Source: Oscillospiraceae bacterium
GTDB taxonomy: Bacteria > Bacillota > Clostridia > Oscillospirales > Acutalibacteraceae
Assembly: GCA_015065965.1 (NCBI GenBank)
Contig: SVPH01000028.1
Coordinates: 1 to 34,173, forward strand
Length of the DNA: 34,173 nt
Direction: 5' to 3'
A model generated the notes under the pieces. It saw nothing but the letters and a program-made list of their open reading frames with translations. It was not told where the DNA came from and did not search any database. Positions within the stretch are counted from its first letter, which is position 1. Every line of letters begins with the position of its first letter. The position numbers and the translations under genes were made by a program. Below, piece after piece: positions 21,944 to 30,952 of the stretch.

Positions 21944-23293
21944 ATGAAAAAAGCAGTTGCTTTTTTGCTGATATTTGCATTTATTTTCAGCCTCGCCGCC
22001 TGTGTTAAAGGCGATAACGCAACAGAAACAACAGAATCCTCCGCATCAACAACCGATATTGAAACAAGAATCACAGAAAATCAGACAAATGAACTTGTTT
22101 CGGATTCCGTTTCAGATTTGAGTGCAGTATTTGAAACAGAAAACTCTTTCCTTTCTCCAACACCGAGTGTTATAACATCCGCAACCGCAGATTTCGGATT
22201 CAGAGCCTTTAAACAGGCTGTAAATCGGCAGAAAAACGCACTCATCTCCCCTGTTTCTCTTCTTACTGCACTTGCAATGACAGCAAACGGTGCTGACGGC
22301 AAAACTCTTGAAGAGATGGAAAAGGTAATCGGCATAAAAATCGAAACATTCAACAAAAACTATTCCTCAAACATCTCAGACAGCAACGGTGTAAAATTTG
22401 CAAATTCCATGTGGATGAAAAACGACAAGAAGAATCTTGTTGTAAAAGATACCTTTGTTGACTGCGTAACAAACCGTTACGGTGCCGAAGTATTCGGCAA
22501 AAAATTTGACAATTCAACTCTTGATGAAATCAACGCCTGGGTGAGCAAAAACACAGACGGTCAAATAAATAATATGCTCAGTGAAATCCCGGTTAATGCT
22601 GTTATTTATCTTATCAACACAGTTCTTTTTGATGCTGATTGGGAAACACCCTACACTGCCGATAAGGTAATCGAAAACCAAACTTTTACAGCCGAAAACG
22701 GCATAACTCAATCTGTTACAATGCTTAAATCAACCGAAAGCAGTTGCAATTTCTTTGAGTTAGGCAAAACAAAGGGAATTGTAAAGCACTACACGAACGG
22801 CTATTCTTTCGCCGCCATGCTGCCCGATTCAGGTGTGAGCATTCCTCAGGCGCTTGACTCTTTCACGGCGTTGCAGTTCATTAAAACCGTAACTCCTATG
22901 AGAATCAGCCCTACCTGCGCAACAGGGCTTTATCCCGTATATGTTTCGCTGCCGAAATTTGAATTCAAGTGTAAATTTGCTTTTTCCGATGCTCTCTCAA
23001 AGATGGGAATGCCGACTGCGTTTTCCTCAAAAGATGCAGACTTTTCTAACATGGGAACAGCCTACGGAGAAAACATATTTATCGGAGAATTATATCACAA
23101 CACTTGCATTAGTCTTACGGAAAACGGCACAAAAGCAGGCGCGGCATCATCCGCTGAAATGCTCGCAAAAAGTGCAAAACCTTATATGTCTGAAACTCTT
23201 GAATTCAACAGACCGTTTATTTATGTTATCTACAAAACAGAAACCGGCATGCCTCTGTTTATCGGAACGGTCAGGGATTTCAGCGTACAGTAA
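21944..23293 (+). CDS. Serpin-family protease inhibitor, lipoprotein
   Basis: 449 residues. Lipoprotein signal MKKAVAFLLIFAFIFSLAAC (lipobox LAAC, Cys20), then a roughly 55-residue Thr/Ser/Glu linker, then a full serpin fold: NALISPVSLLTALAMTANGADGKTLEEM (about 98-125, helices B-D, shown here from NALISPVSLL), FANSMWM, YLINTVLFDADW and PKFEFKCKF (strands), and the C-terminal FNRPFIYVIY....PLFIGTVRDF signature. The hinge ENGTKAGAASSAE is intact (small residues at P12-P9), so it should be inhibitory. Counting from Gly395 as P15, the scissile bond falls at Lys409-Ser410, predicting trypsin-like targets. The loop after P1' is about four residues longer than in alpha-1-antitrypsin. It should be tethered outside the cell. 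Gut clostridial serpins are known to inhibit host or microbial serine proteases (family knowledge). Confidence 0.92.
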   Translation: MKKAVAFLLIFAFIFSLAACVKGDNATETTESSASTTDIETRITENQTNELVSDSVSDLSAVFETENSFLSPTPSVITSATADFGFRAFKQAVNRQKNALISPVSLLTALAMTANGADGKTLEEMEKVIGIKIETFNKNYSSNISDSNGVKFANSMWMKNDKKNLVVKDTFVDCVTNRYGAEVFGKKFDNSTLDEINAWVSKNTDGQINNMLSEIPVNAVIYLINTVLFDADWETPYTADKVIENQTFTAENGITQSVTMLKSTESSCNFFELGKTKGIVKHYTNGYSFAAMLPDSGVSIPQALDSFTALQFIKTVTPMRISPTCATGLYPVYVSLPKFEFKCKFAFSDALSKMGMPTAFSSKDADFSNMGTAYGENIFIGELYHNTCISLTENGTKAGAASSAEMLAKSAKPYMSETLEFNRPFIYVIYKTETGMPLFIGTVRDFSVQ

Positions 23294-23308
23294 AGGAGGC
23301 ATATTAAC

Positions 23309-24307
23309 ATGAAAAAAGCAGTTATATTTTTGCTGATATTAACAGTAACATTCAGTTTTATCTCCTGTACGGATGGCGGAGATAATTTTGCTGAAGATGT
23401 TACCGAAAAGATAGCAGAAACGCTCTCAAAAACCGTATCCCACACCGACGAAACCTTTGCTCAACCATCGGTTACGGTTCAACTGCTTGGAGAAAACAAA
23501 AACTTTTTCAACACCCTTAACGGCGAAGCCGCAGCAACCGTTGCAAGTATTATCGAAAAAGATAATTGGATAACCTCAGAGGCAACGCCCGATTGTCTTA
23601 CCGAATATATAATCACCGTAAACGGCAACGAATACATGTATTCCTCACACTGCGGTTCGGTTATTAAGTCAAGCACTCAATGGAAAACTTTAACGGATGA
23701 AGAATCAGCCGCTATGGGCAGATATGTTCATCTGTACGGTTCGGAAGATGACTCGTTCCATTCAGGTCTGCAGCCGAAAGAAGATGAAACCTGCATACGC
23801 CAACTCCCCGGTCATATTTGTGACCCGTATCTTTTCTCGACAAACGAAAAAGGTGTTGAACTTTTTGTCAAAGCAAGCACCAACCCCGTTAAAAAGGGAG
23901 AAAATTTTGTGCTGACTGCAACGGCAACAAACCGAACAGGCAAAACTATTTATATTCATCTGCCTACGGGCACCGAAAATTCTCATGAAGAAATTGATGT
24001 TGTTATTAAAGATGAAAACAACCGCCGTTTTGTAGACCTTGATACGCAGGGCAGAGCATTTACCTGTGATACTAAAATGATAACTCTTGAAAACGGCGAA
24101 AGCATAGTTCAGGTTATGAATATGGCACCGGGGTACCTGATTGACGGCAGCATGTACCCTCTCGGTGAACCGATTACATATTTTGATGCAGGCACATACT
24201 ATGGTGAAGCGGTTTTTAACTGGCATTATGTAAAATATGATGTCAAAACGGGGGAAATCGACGAGATGCAAACCGCAAAACTTGATTTTTCAATAATAGT
24301 TGAATAA
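23309..24307 (+). CDS. Lipoprotein with a possible BsuPI-like (protease inhibitor) C-terminal domain
   Basis: 332 residues. Lipoprotein signal MKKAVIFLLILTVTFSFISC (lipobox FISC, Cys20) nearly copies that of the serpin upstream. The middle (about 55-170) is unrecognised, with VTVQLLGENKNFFNTLNGEA and EYIITVNGNEYMYSS. From about 188 it is beta-rich: VELFVKASTNPVKKGENFVL, TNRTGKTIYIHLPTGTE, and then a strand pair ending FDAGTYYGEAVFNW. This N-x-T-x-x-x-I/hydrophobic pattern followed by a closing G-x-Y strand resembles the BsuPI inhibitor/Ig-like fold (tentative). It is the last gene of the ECF/anti-sigma/serpin operon, 15 nt after the serpin, with SD AAGGAGG. It is plausibly a second inhibitor or a surface sensor; function unproven. 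Confidence 0.55.
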   Translation: MKKAVIFLLILTVTFSFISCTDGGDNFAEDVTEKIAETLSKTVSHTDETFAQPSVTVQLLGENKNFFNTLNGEAAATVASIIEKDNWITSEATPDCLTEYIITVNGNEYMYSSHCGSVIKSSTQWKTLTDEESAAMGRYVHLYGSEDDSFHSGLQPKEDETCIRQLPGHICDPYLFSTNEKGVELFVKASTNPVKKGENFVLTATATNRTGKTIYIHLPTGTENSHEEIDVVIKDENNRRFVDLDTQGRAFTCDTKMITLENGESIVQVMNMAPGYLIDGSMYPLGEPITYFDAGTYYGEAVFNWHYVKYDVKTGEIDEMQTAKLDFSIIVE

Positions 24308-24312
24308 ACAAC

Positions 24313-24352
24313 TAACGGGTCAATGCAAAAAGCATTGACCCGTTAACTTTAT
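24313..24352. terminator. Bidirectional terminator of the serpin operon and metK operon
   Basis: Perfect 14-bp stem TAACGGGTCAATGC (24313-24326) / GCATTGACCCGTTA (24332-24345) with a 5-nt A loop and a T-rich 3' flank. It lies between convergent genes. Confidence 0.85.
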
Positions 24353-25290
24353 TTATCGTATTTGTGGTTTTTAATAACATCTTTAGCAATGTATATCGGT
24401 CTGTTTTTTGTTTGAATATAAGTTCGCGCAATATACTCGCCGATGATGCCTATACAGCAAAGTTGAATGCCGCCAAGCAGAAGAATGAGCGTAACAATAG
24501 TTGCATATCCTGCAACATCAATTCCGAAAACAAGTTTCTGAACAAGAACCACCAAAAGGTAAATTATTGAAAGAAGCGAAGTTATAAGACCAATAACCGT
24601 TGCTATCCTCAGCGGTGCGGTTGTAAATGCAAAAATACCTTCCATTGCGTATTTGAAGAGTTTCCAAAATGACCATTTTGATGTGCCTGTTGCTCTCTCT
24701 TCAACTTCATAGGGAATGAATTTGGTGTTGAATCCTACCCACGAGAAAAGTCCTTTTGAAAAGCGGAAATATTCATCCATTCTCAGAACTGCCTCTACCA
24801 TCGGGCGGCGGAAGGTTCTGAAATCGCTTGCACCCTGAATGAATTCGGTATCCGAAAACTTGTTTATAAGTTTATAGAAACCGTTTTTAAAGAAAGTGAG
24901 CACCTTGCCCTCTTTTCTTTCATCCTGATATGCGGCAATGCAGTCATACTCAGGCTCTGAGTCAAGCATTTTAACCATATCAAGTGCAATTGACGGTCTT
25001 TGCTGCAAATCAGCATCTATAACCGTAACATAGTCGCCTTCGGACTCTCGAAGCCCTGCATACATTGCGGATTCCTTGCCGAAATTCCTTGAAAAATTCA
25101 CTATCTTAACGGGCAAATCACCGCCGCAAAGTTTCTGCAACTCTTTAAAAGTTCCGTCATGGCTTCCGTCATTTACAAAAACCAGTTCATATTCAAAATC
25201 AACGCTTGCAAAATCTTTTTTTACCGCTTCATAGAAAAGCGAAACATTCTTTTCCTCATTATAGCAAGGGATAACGAGCGAGAGTTTCAT
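24349..25290 (-). CDS. GT2 polyisoprenyl-phosphate glycosyltransferase (DPM1/GtrB-like)
   Basis: 313 residues. The GT-A domain begins LSLVIPCYNEEKNV (about 3-16) and has VFVNDGSHDGT (about 38-48), NFSRNFGKESAMYAG (about 66-80), VIDADLQQRP (about 89-98, the DAD metal site) and a C-terminal ERATGTSKWSFWKLF (about 202-216). Two transmembrane helices follow (ATVIGLITSLLSIIYLLVVL and VTLILLLGGIQLCCIGIIGE). This is the GtrB/YkcC-like architecture that transfers a sugar from a nucleotide to a polyprenyl phosphate at the inner face of the membrane. The sugar is unknown. It starts 20 nt after metK with SD AAGGAAG and no terminator between them, so it should also be controlled by the SAM riboswitch. 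Confidence 0.88.
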   Translation of the reverse strand: MKLSLVIPCYNEEKNVSLFYEAVKKDFASVDFEYELVFVNDGSHDGTFKELQKLCGGDLPVKIVNFSRNFGKESAMYAGLRESEGDYVTVIDADLQQRPSIALDMVKMLDSEPEYDCIAAYQDERKEGKVLTFFKNGFYKLINKFSDTEFIQGASDFRTFRRPMVEAVLRMDEYFRFSKGLFSWVGFNTKFIPYEVEERATGTSKWSFWKLFKYAMEGIFAFTTAPLRIATVIGLITSLLSIIYLLVVLVQKLVFGIDVAGYATIVTLILLLGGIQLCCIGIIGEYIARTYIQTKNRPIYIAKDVIKNHKYDK

Positions 25291-25310
25291 AAGAGTTCTT
25301 CCTTTAAAAT

Positions 25311-26456
25311 TTAGATTTTTGCCGCTTTTTTGATATCCTCAACTCTGTCTGTTTTCTCCCAGGGAAGGTCAATATCCGTTCTGCCGATATGACCGAGAGC
25401 CGCAACCTGTCTGTAGATAGGTCTTCTCAGGTCAAGAGTCTTGATAATTCCGGCAGGGCTGAGATCAAACAGTTCATTAACAATTGCAGAAATTTCAGCA
25501 TCGGCGATCTTGCCTGTGCCGAAAGTATCAACAAAAACAGAAACGGGCTGCTCAACGCCGATTGCATACGCAAGTTCAACTTCACACTTCTTTGCAAGTC
25601 CTGTAGCAACAATATTTTTTGCAACATAACGGGCTGCATATGCTGCCGAACGGTCAACCTTTGTGGGGTCTTTGCCGCTGAAAGCGCCGCCGCCGTGGCG
25701 TGCATATCCGCCGTATGTATCAACAATAATCTTTCTGCCTGTAAGACCGCTGTCACCCTGAGGACCGCCTGTTACAAATCTGCCTGTGGGATTAATATGG
25801 TAAACGGTATTTTCATCAAGCATATCAGCAGGAAGTGTTGCTTTGATAACCTTTTCTATTATGTCTGCTCTTATCTGCTCAAGGCTGACTTCGGGAGCAT
25901 GCTGCGATGAAATAACAACTGTGTCAATTCTGACGGGGTTGTTGTTTTCATCATACTCAACGGTAACCTGACTTTTTCCGTCGGGGCGGAGATAGCCGAG
26001 AGTTCCGTCTTTGCGTACTTCTGTAAGTTTTGCGCAGAGTTTATGTGCAAGTGAAATGGGAAGCGGCATAAGTTCGGGAGTTTCGTCACATGCAAAGCCA
26101 AACATCATACCTTGGTCACCTGCGCCGAGTCTGTCAACACCCATTGCGATATCGCCGGACTGCTTATCAAGAGCGGTCATAACAGCACATGTGTTGCAGT
26201 CAAAACCGTATTCTGCATTATTATAACCGATATCGTTAACAACATCCCTTACGATTTTGGGAATGTCAATATCTGCGGTTGTTGTAATTTCACCCATAAC
26301 AAGAACCATGCCTGTTGTGCAGCAGGTTTCACAGGCAACTCTGCCCATGGGGTCTTTCGCCATAATCGCATCAAGCACTGCATCCGAAATCTGATCGCAA
26401 ATTTTATCGGGATGACCGCCTGTTACGGATTCCGATGTAAATAAATAGTTTGCCAT
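25311..26456 (-). CDS. metK: S-adenosylmethionine synthetase
   Basis: 381 residues. Makes SAM from methionine and ATP. Signatures: [20 protein letters not shown] (about 6-25, with the catalytic His and Mg-binding Asp), the hexapeptide GAGDQG (about 110-115) and [17 protein letters not shown] (about 254-270, phosphate loop). The start MANYLF at 26456 has SD AGAGGT 8 nt upstream; the longer frame to 26486 would add ten atypical residues. Length is normal for the family. Its leader holds a SAM-I riboswitch and a terminator, giving feedback control by its own product. A glycosyltransferase gene follows in the same transcript. Confidence 0.96.
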   Translation of the reverse strand: MANYLFTSESVTGGHPDKICDQISDAVLDAIMAKDPMGRVACETCCTTGMVLVMGEITTTADIDIPKIVRDVVNDIGYNNAEYGFDCNTCAVMTALDKQSGDIAMGVDRLGAGDQGMMFGFACDETPELMPLPISLAHKLCAKLTEVRKDGTLGYLRPDGKSQVTVEYDENNNPVRIDTVVISSQHAPEVSLEQIRADIIEKVIKATLPADMLDENTVYHINPTGRFVTGGPQGDSGLTGRKIIVDTYGGYARHGGGAFSGKDPTKVDRSAAYAARYVAKNIVATGLAKKCEVELAYAIGVEQPVSVFVDTFGTGKIADAEISAIVNELFDLSPAGIIKTLDLRRPIYRQVAALGHIGRTDIDLPWEKTDRVEDIKKAAKI

Positions 26457-26495
26457 TTTAAATACCTCTTTTTCTTTTCTTATCAACCATGTCCC

Positions 26496-26633
26496 AAAAA
26501 AACATCCGCCTAAGTGTCTTAGGCGGACTAAAACACCTTATTTTCCGGCTTTTCGCCGCAGGATTTAGCACCTTGCATAACACAGGTTGCCGGGCTTCAA
26601 AGGGCCTGTCCCTCAGCCGCTCTTAATAAGGAC
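26496..26633 (-). promoter_or_regulatory. SAM-I (S-box) riboswitch with intrinsic terminator
   Basis: On the minus strand the conserved core reads CTTATTAAGAGCGGCTGAGG, then GGACAGGCCC, TTTGAAGCCCGGCAACC, and AAGGTGCTAAATCCTGC: the classic S-box P1-P4 elements in order. It is followed by a terminator, TCCGCCTAAG (26518-26527 on the minus-strand reading) / CTTAGGCGGA (26505-26514), and seven U residues (26496-26502). High SAM stabilises the aptamer and favours termination ahead of metK. Confidence 0.95.
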
Positions 26634-26651
26634 ATATTCTATTGACACTTA

Positions 26652-26680
26652 ATTATATAATACATAATCATGTTTGTCAA
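26652..26680 (-). promoter_or_regulatory. Promoter of the riboswitch-metK transcript
   Basis: Minus strand: TTGACA (26675-26680), 17 nt, TATAAT (26652-26657), a perfect sigma-A consensus, about 15 nt upstream of the aptamer. Confidence 0.85.
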
Positions 26681-26695
26681 TACATTATTCGACAA

Positions 26696-27340
26696 TCAAA
26701 TGCAGCCAAATATTTCTTCAGGGCTGTCAATTACAACATCCGCACCGTTTTCTTCAAGCACCACTCTGCTGCGAAAGCCCCATGTTACTCCTATGCAAGG
26801 AATACCTGCGTTTTTCGCCGTCTGACAATCCACTTCTGAATCGCCTGCATAAACGGCTTTTTCTTTTGAAACTCCAAGTTTTTCGAGTGCAAAAACAACT
26901 CCGTCGGGCTGCGGCTTCTGCGCAACACCGTCAACCTGACCGACGGTTGCATCAACAAGACCGTCAAAGAAAAATTTTGTAATATCTGCCGCCGCTTCCT
27001 GCATTTTATTGGTTACAACAGCAATTTTTATTCCTTTTCTCTTAAGTGCCGAAAGCATGTCAATTATACCGTCATACGGTTTTGTTTCAACGCATGAATG
27101 TTCCTTGTAATATTCTTTAAAAGAATTCAGGCACTCTTCCGAAACATCGTCAGATGTACCCTCCGGCACACTCAGATAAATAAGTCTGCGTACACCGTTA
27201 CCGACAAAAGACCTGACTTCATCAACACTTCTTTCAGGAAAACCAAACGCCCTCATAGCATGGTTTACAGCGTTTTTTAAATCAACGAGGGTATCCGTTA
27301 ATGTTCCGTCAAGATCAAAAACTATCGCTTCATATTTCAT
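26696..27340 (-). CDS. HAD-superfamily phosphatase, Gph-like
   Basis: 214 residues. HAD motif I is IVFDLDGTLTDT (about 6-17, nucleophile Asp9 and Asp11), motif II is IAVVTNK (about 102-108), motif III Lys lies near QKPQPDG (about 139-145) and motif IV is VYAGDSEVDCQTAKNAG (about 159-175). The cap between motifs I and II is helical (NAVNHAMRAFGFPERSVDEV), typical of phosphoglycolate phosphatase and PpaX-type enzymes. The substrate may be phosphoglycolate, pyrophosphate or another small phosphate. The ATG at 27340 has SD GAGGT. The dnaJ terminator ends only about 12 nt before the start, so expression probably depends on readthrough or an unseen promoter. Confidence 0.85.
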   Translation of the reverse strand: MKYEAIVFDLDGTLTDTLVDLKNAVNHAMRAFGFPERSVDEVRSFVGNGVRRLIYLSVPEGTSDDVSEECLNSFKEYYKEHSCVETKPYDGIIDMLSALKRKGIKIAVVTNKMQEAAADITKFFFDGLVDATVGQVDGVAQKPQPDGVVFALEKLGVSKEKAVYAGDSEVDCQTAKNAGIPCIGVTWGFRSRVVLEENGADVVIDSPEEIFGCI

Positions 27341-27351
27341 GGTTATACCTC

Positions 27352-27383
27352 AAAAACGCCATGTCCGACGACACGGCGTTTTA
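27352..27383 (-). terminator. Terminator of the heat-shock operon
   Basis: Minus strand: stem AAAACGCCGTGT / ACATGGCGTTTT (one G-U) with loop CGTCGG and a U-tract (TTTTT). It lies directly between dnaJ and the HAD phosphatase gene and would reduce expression of the latter. Confidence 0.85.
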
Positions 27384-27385
27384 GT

Positions 27386-28540
27386 TTATTTCTTGTTCTT
27401 GAATTTATCAAAGAATCCTTCCTTGCCGCTGCCGACAGGTGCTCCTCTTTTTATACCCATTTCTTTTTCAAGTTCAACAAGCAATTCTTTCTGCCTTTGG
27501 GTAAGATTCTTGGGCACATCAACAATGATTCGCACAAGTTGGTCTCCTCTGCCTCTGCCGTTAAGAATTTGAATACCTTTACCTTTAAGGCTGAAAACGG
27601 TTTCGGACTGTGTACCTGCAGGCAAATCAAACTTAACATCGCCGTCAAGCGTTGGGATTCTCAGGTTATCGCCAAGTGCAGCCTGAGTGAAACTTACGCG
27701 CTGTTCAAGCCATACATTATATCCGTCACGCTCAAAATATGCGTGAGGTCTGACAAAAACAGCAACCTTGAGGTCACCCTGAGGTCCGCCATTAATACCC
27801 GAATTGCCTGCGCCGCTGATATTAAACACCTGTCTGTCATCAATACCTGCGGGTATGTTGATATCAACAGAAACCTTTTTATTGACTCTGCCGTTACCGC
27901 GACAATTCTGGCAAGGACTTTCAACAACTTTTCCTTTTCCCTGACACTTAGGGCAGGATTTCTGGCTTGAAATAACGCCAAAAGGAGTTCTCTGCTGAAC
28001 ATTCACGTAGCCTCTGCCCTGACAGTCCGGACATGTTTTGGGAGATGTACCTGCTTTTGCGCCCGAGCCGTGGCAATCAGGACAAGTTTCAACGCGGTTA
28101 ATATCAACCGTTCTTTTACAGCCCTTTGCTGCATCTTCAAACGAAATTGTAACTCTTGTCTGAACAGTTTCTCCTCGCTGAGGAGCATTGGGATTAGCCT
28201 GCCTGCCGCCGCCGAATCCTCCGCCGAAGAACGAACCGAATATATCGCCGAGATCGCCGAAATCAAAGCCGCCTGCACCGTATGCTCCACCGCCGCCTGC
28301 GCCGTAATTGGGGTCAACGCCGGCATGGCCGAACTGGTCATAGCGTGCTTTCTTCTGACTGTCAGAGAGCACTTCATACGCCTCATTGGCTTCTTTGAAC
28401 TTAGCCTCGGCTTCAGCATCACCCGGATTCAAGTCCGGATGATACTGCTTTGCTTTTTTTCTGTATGCTTTTTTTATTTCGTCATCGCTTGCGCCTTTTG
28501 AAACGCCGAGGACTTCATAATAATCTCTTTTATCTGCCAA
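27386..28540 (-). CDS. dnaJ: Chaperone DnaJ (Hsp40)
   Basis: 384 residues. J domain [20 protein letters not shown] with KQYHPDLN (HPD about 33-35) for stimulating DnaK ATPase. Gly/Phe-rich linker (about 75-115: [20 protein letters not shown] and FFGGGFGGG). Four zinc-finger repeats, [24 protein letters not shown] and CQNCRGNG (about 150-210). C-terminal substrate-binding domains then follow. Co-chaperone of DnaK in the cytoplasm. The start codon is TTG at 28540 (TTG GCA GAT AAA), with SD AAGGAG (28550-28555) 9 nt upstream; no ATG is available. It is the last gene of the hrcA-grpE-dnaK-dnaJ operon and is followed by its terminator. Confidence 0.95.
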   Translation of the reverse strand: MADKRDYYEVLGVSKGASDDEIKKAYRKKAKQYHPDLNPGDAEAEAKFKEANEAYEVLSDSQKKARYDQFGHAGVDPNYGAGGGGAYGAGGFDFGDLGDIFGSFFGGGFGGGRQANPNAPQRGETVQTRVTISFEDAAKGCKRTVDINRVETCPDCHGSGAKAGTSPKTCPDCQGRGYVNVQQRTPFGVISSQKSCPKCQGKGKVVESPCQNCRGNGRVNKKVSVDINIPAGIDDRQVFNISGAGNSGINGGPQGDLKVAVFVRPHAYFERDGYNVWLEQRVSFTQAALGDNLRIPTLDGDVKFDLPAGTQSETVFSLKGKGIQILNGRGRGDQLVRIIVDVPKNLTQRQKELLVELEKEMGIKRGAPVGSGKEGFFDKFKNKK

Positions 28541-28568
28541 GGGGATATACTCCTTTTAGAACGGAAGA

Positions 28569-30392
28569 TTACTGATTGTTATCATCAACATCCGTGTAAT
28601 TTGCTTCGGTGTAACCTTCACCGCTGTCTGCAGCACCCTGCTGTGCCTGTGCAGCCTCTGCCGCTGCCTTATAAAGTTTCTCAGAAACTTCATGGAACTT
28701 TGCTGTAAGTTCATCCTGACGGCTCTTGATAAGATTGATATCCTCGCCCTTGAGTGCTTCCTTAAGAGCATCAATCTTTTCGTTTACGCCTGCCTTTTCT
28801 TCATCGCTGAACTTATCGCCGTTTTCATTCATAAGTTTTTCGCACTGATAAACCATCTGATCGGCAGCGTTACGGGTGTCAACATTTTCACGGCGTTCCT
28901 TATCTTCCTGAGCAAATTTCTCAGCATCTGCAACAGCCTTTTCAATATCTTCCTTGGACATGTTTGTTGAAGATGTGATATTGATTGACTGCTCTTTCTG
29001 AGTACCGAGGTCTTTTGCTGAAACGTGAACAATACCGTTTGCATCTATATCAAATGTAACTTCAATCTGAGGAATACCTCTGGGTGCGGGCATAATGCCG
29101 TCAAGGTGGAACACACCGAGAGTTTTGTTATCCCTTGCAAATTCTCTTTCACCCTGAAGAACATGAACTTCAACTGAAGGCTGATTATCCGCTGCAGTTG
29201 AGAAGATCTGGCTCTTCTTTACGGGGATAGTTGTGTTTCTGTCAATAATCTTTGTGCTGATACCGCCCATTGTTTCAATGCCGAGTGAAAGGGGTGTAAC
29301 ATCAAGGAGAAGAAGACCCTTAACTTCACCGCCGAGAACACCTGCCTGAAGTGCAGCACCGATTGCAACGCATTCATCGGGATTGATACCCTTGAAGGGT
29401 TCTGTGCCCATAAATGCCTTAACTGCTTCCTGAACGGCAGGAATTCTTGATGAACCGCCTACCATGAGAACCTTGTCAATTTCAGATGTTTTAAGACCCG
29501 AATCATTCATAGCCTGACGAACAGGACCCATTGTTGCATCAACAAGGTCTGCTGTGAGTTCGTTGAACTTTGCTCTTGTAAGAGTCATTTCAAGATGCTT
29601 GGGGCCTGTTGCATCAGCAGTGATGAAGGGAAGGCTGATGTTCGAAGTTGTAACGCCTGAAAGTTCAATCTTTGCCTTTTCTGCTGCTTCCTTAAGGCGC
29701 TGCATAGCCATTTTGTCGCCTCTGAGGTCAATGCCCTGCTCAGCCTTGAAGCCGTCTGCAAGCCAATTGATAACTCTCTGGTCAAAATCGTCACCGCCGA
29801 GACGGTTGTTACCTGCTGTTGCAAGAACTTCCTGAACACCGTCACCCATTTCGATAATTGAAACGTCGAATGTGCCGCCGCCAAGGTCATAAACCATAAC
29901 CTTCTGGTCTGTTTCCTTATCAATACCGTATGCAAGAGCAGCCGCTGTAGGCTCGTTGATAATTCTCTTTACTTCAAGACCTGCAATTTTACCTGCATCC
30001 TTTGTTGCCTGTCTCTGAGCATCGGTGAAGTATGCAGGAACAGTGATAACTGCTTCAGTTACCTTATCGCCGAGATATGCTTCAGCATCTGTCTTAAGTT
30101 TCTGAAGAATCATTGCTGAAATTTCCTGAGGTGTGTACTTCTTATCGTCAACAGCAACTTTGTAGTCTGAGCCCATCTGTCTTTTGATTGAAGCAATTGT
30201 TCTGTCGGGGTTTGTGATTGCCTGTCTTTTAGCAACCTGACCAACCATTCTTTCACCTGTTTTGCCGAAAGCAACAACAGAGGGAGTTGTTCTTGCGCCT
30301 TCTGCGTTTGCAATAACTACAGGCTCGCCGCCTTCAATAACTGCGACGCATGAGTTTGTTGTACCTAAGTCAATACCTATTACCTTTGCCAT
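28569..30392 (-). CDS. dnaK: Molecular chaperone DnaK (Hsp70)
   Basis: 607 residues. Nucleotide-binding domain: [16 protein letters not shown] (about 4-19, phosphate 1), [13 protein letters not shown] (about 166-178, phosphate 2) and [13 protein letters not shown] (about 306-318, adenosine). The interdomain linker [15 protein letters not shown] leads into the substrate-binding domain, then the helical lid. It has the shorter Firmicutes-type form without the extra E. coli loop. The tail is acidic ([14 protein letters not shown]). The start MAKVIGIDL at 30392 has a strong SD (AGGAGGAA). Refolds proteins with DnaJ and GrpE. Lies 34 nt after grpE. Confidence 0.97.
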   Translation of the reverse strand: MAKVIGIDLGTTNSCVAVIEGGEPVVIANAEGARTTPSVVAFGKTGERMVGQVAKRQAITNPDRTIASIKRQMGSDYKVAVDDKKYTPQEISAMILQKLKTDAEAYLGDKVTEAVITVPAYFTDAQRQATKDAGKIAGLEVKRIINEPTAAALAYGIDKETDQKVMVYDLGGGTFDVSIIEMGDGVQEVLATAGNNRLGGDDFDQRVINWLADGFKAEQGIDLRGDKMAMQRLKEAAEKAKIELSGVTTSNISLPFITADATGPKHLEMTLTRAKFNELTADLVDATMGPVRQAMNDSGLKTSEIDKVLMVGGSSRIPAVQEAVKAFMGTEPFKGINPDECVAIGAALQAGVLGGEVKGLLLLDVTPLSLGIETMGGISTKIIDRNTTIPVKKSQIFSTAADNQPSVEVHVLQGEREFARDNKTLGVFHLDGIMPAPRGIPQIEVTFDIDANGIVHVSAKDLGTQKEQSINITSSTNMSKEDIEKAVADAEKFAQEDKERRENVDTRNAADQMVYQCEKLMNENGDKFSDEEKAGVNEKIDALKEALKGEDINLIKSRQDELTAKFHEVSEKLYKAAAEAAQAQQGAADSGEGYTEANYTDVDDNNQ

Positions 30393-30426
30393 AATAAATT
30401 TCCTCCTATAATAAAACAATAATTAT

Positions 30427-30939
30427 TTATGAATTTGCAACCTGAACGACTGCTTCTCTGATTACTCTGTCGCCAAGTTTATAGCCTTTTGAGAAAACGG
30501 ATGCGATTTCATTCTCACCGAGTTCCGCATCTTCAACGGTCATAACTGCGTTGTGGATATTAGGGTCAAAGGCATCGCCTCTTTCACCGTAACTTTCAAC
30601 GCCGAGTTTTTTGAGAATTTCTCCAAACTGATTAAAAATAAGGTCAATGCCTTTTTTGTAATCCTCAAAATTGCCGTCTTTATTGTTTGCTGCTCTGTCA
30701 AAGTTATCCAGAACGGGAAGCAGTTCTTTTATAACTTCCGCTTGTGAAGATGAATAGATATCCTGCTTCTCTTTCTGAGAACGCTTGCGGAAATTATCAT
30801 ACTCTGCACAAAGCCTTAAAAACTGCTCATTTTTTTCATCAAGTGCTTTCTGAAGTTTTTCCTCCGCAGTTTCGGTTACTTCCTCTGCGGTTTCATTAAC
30901 CTCTTCGGCCTTTTCGGGCTTGTTCTTTTCTTTTTTCAT
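30427..30939 (-). CDS. grpE: Nucleotide exchange factor GrpE
   Basis: 170 residues. N-terminal acidic, disordered and coiled-coil region (KAEEVNETAEEVTETAEEKL), then the long helix ending RLCAEYDNFRKRSQKEK. The conserved C-terminal beta-wing includes DPNIHNAVMTVED and FSKGYKLGDRVIREAVVQVA. It releases ADP from DnaK. It lies 13 nt after hrcA and upstream of dnaK in the class I heat-shock operon. Confidence 0.95.
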   Translation of the reverse strand: MKKEKNKPEKAEEVNETAEEVTETAEEKLQKALDEKNEQFLRLCAEYDNFRKRSQKEKQDIYSSSQAEVIKELLPVLDNFDRAANNKDGNFEDYKKGIDLIFNQFGEILKKLGVESYGERGDAFDPNIHNAVMTVEDAELGENEIASVFSKGYKLGDRVIREAVVQVANS

Positions 30940-30952
30940 GCCTTAGTCCTTT

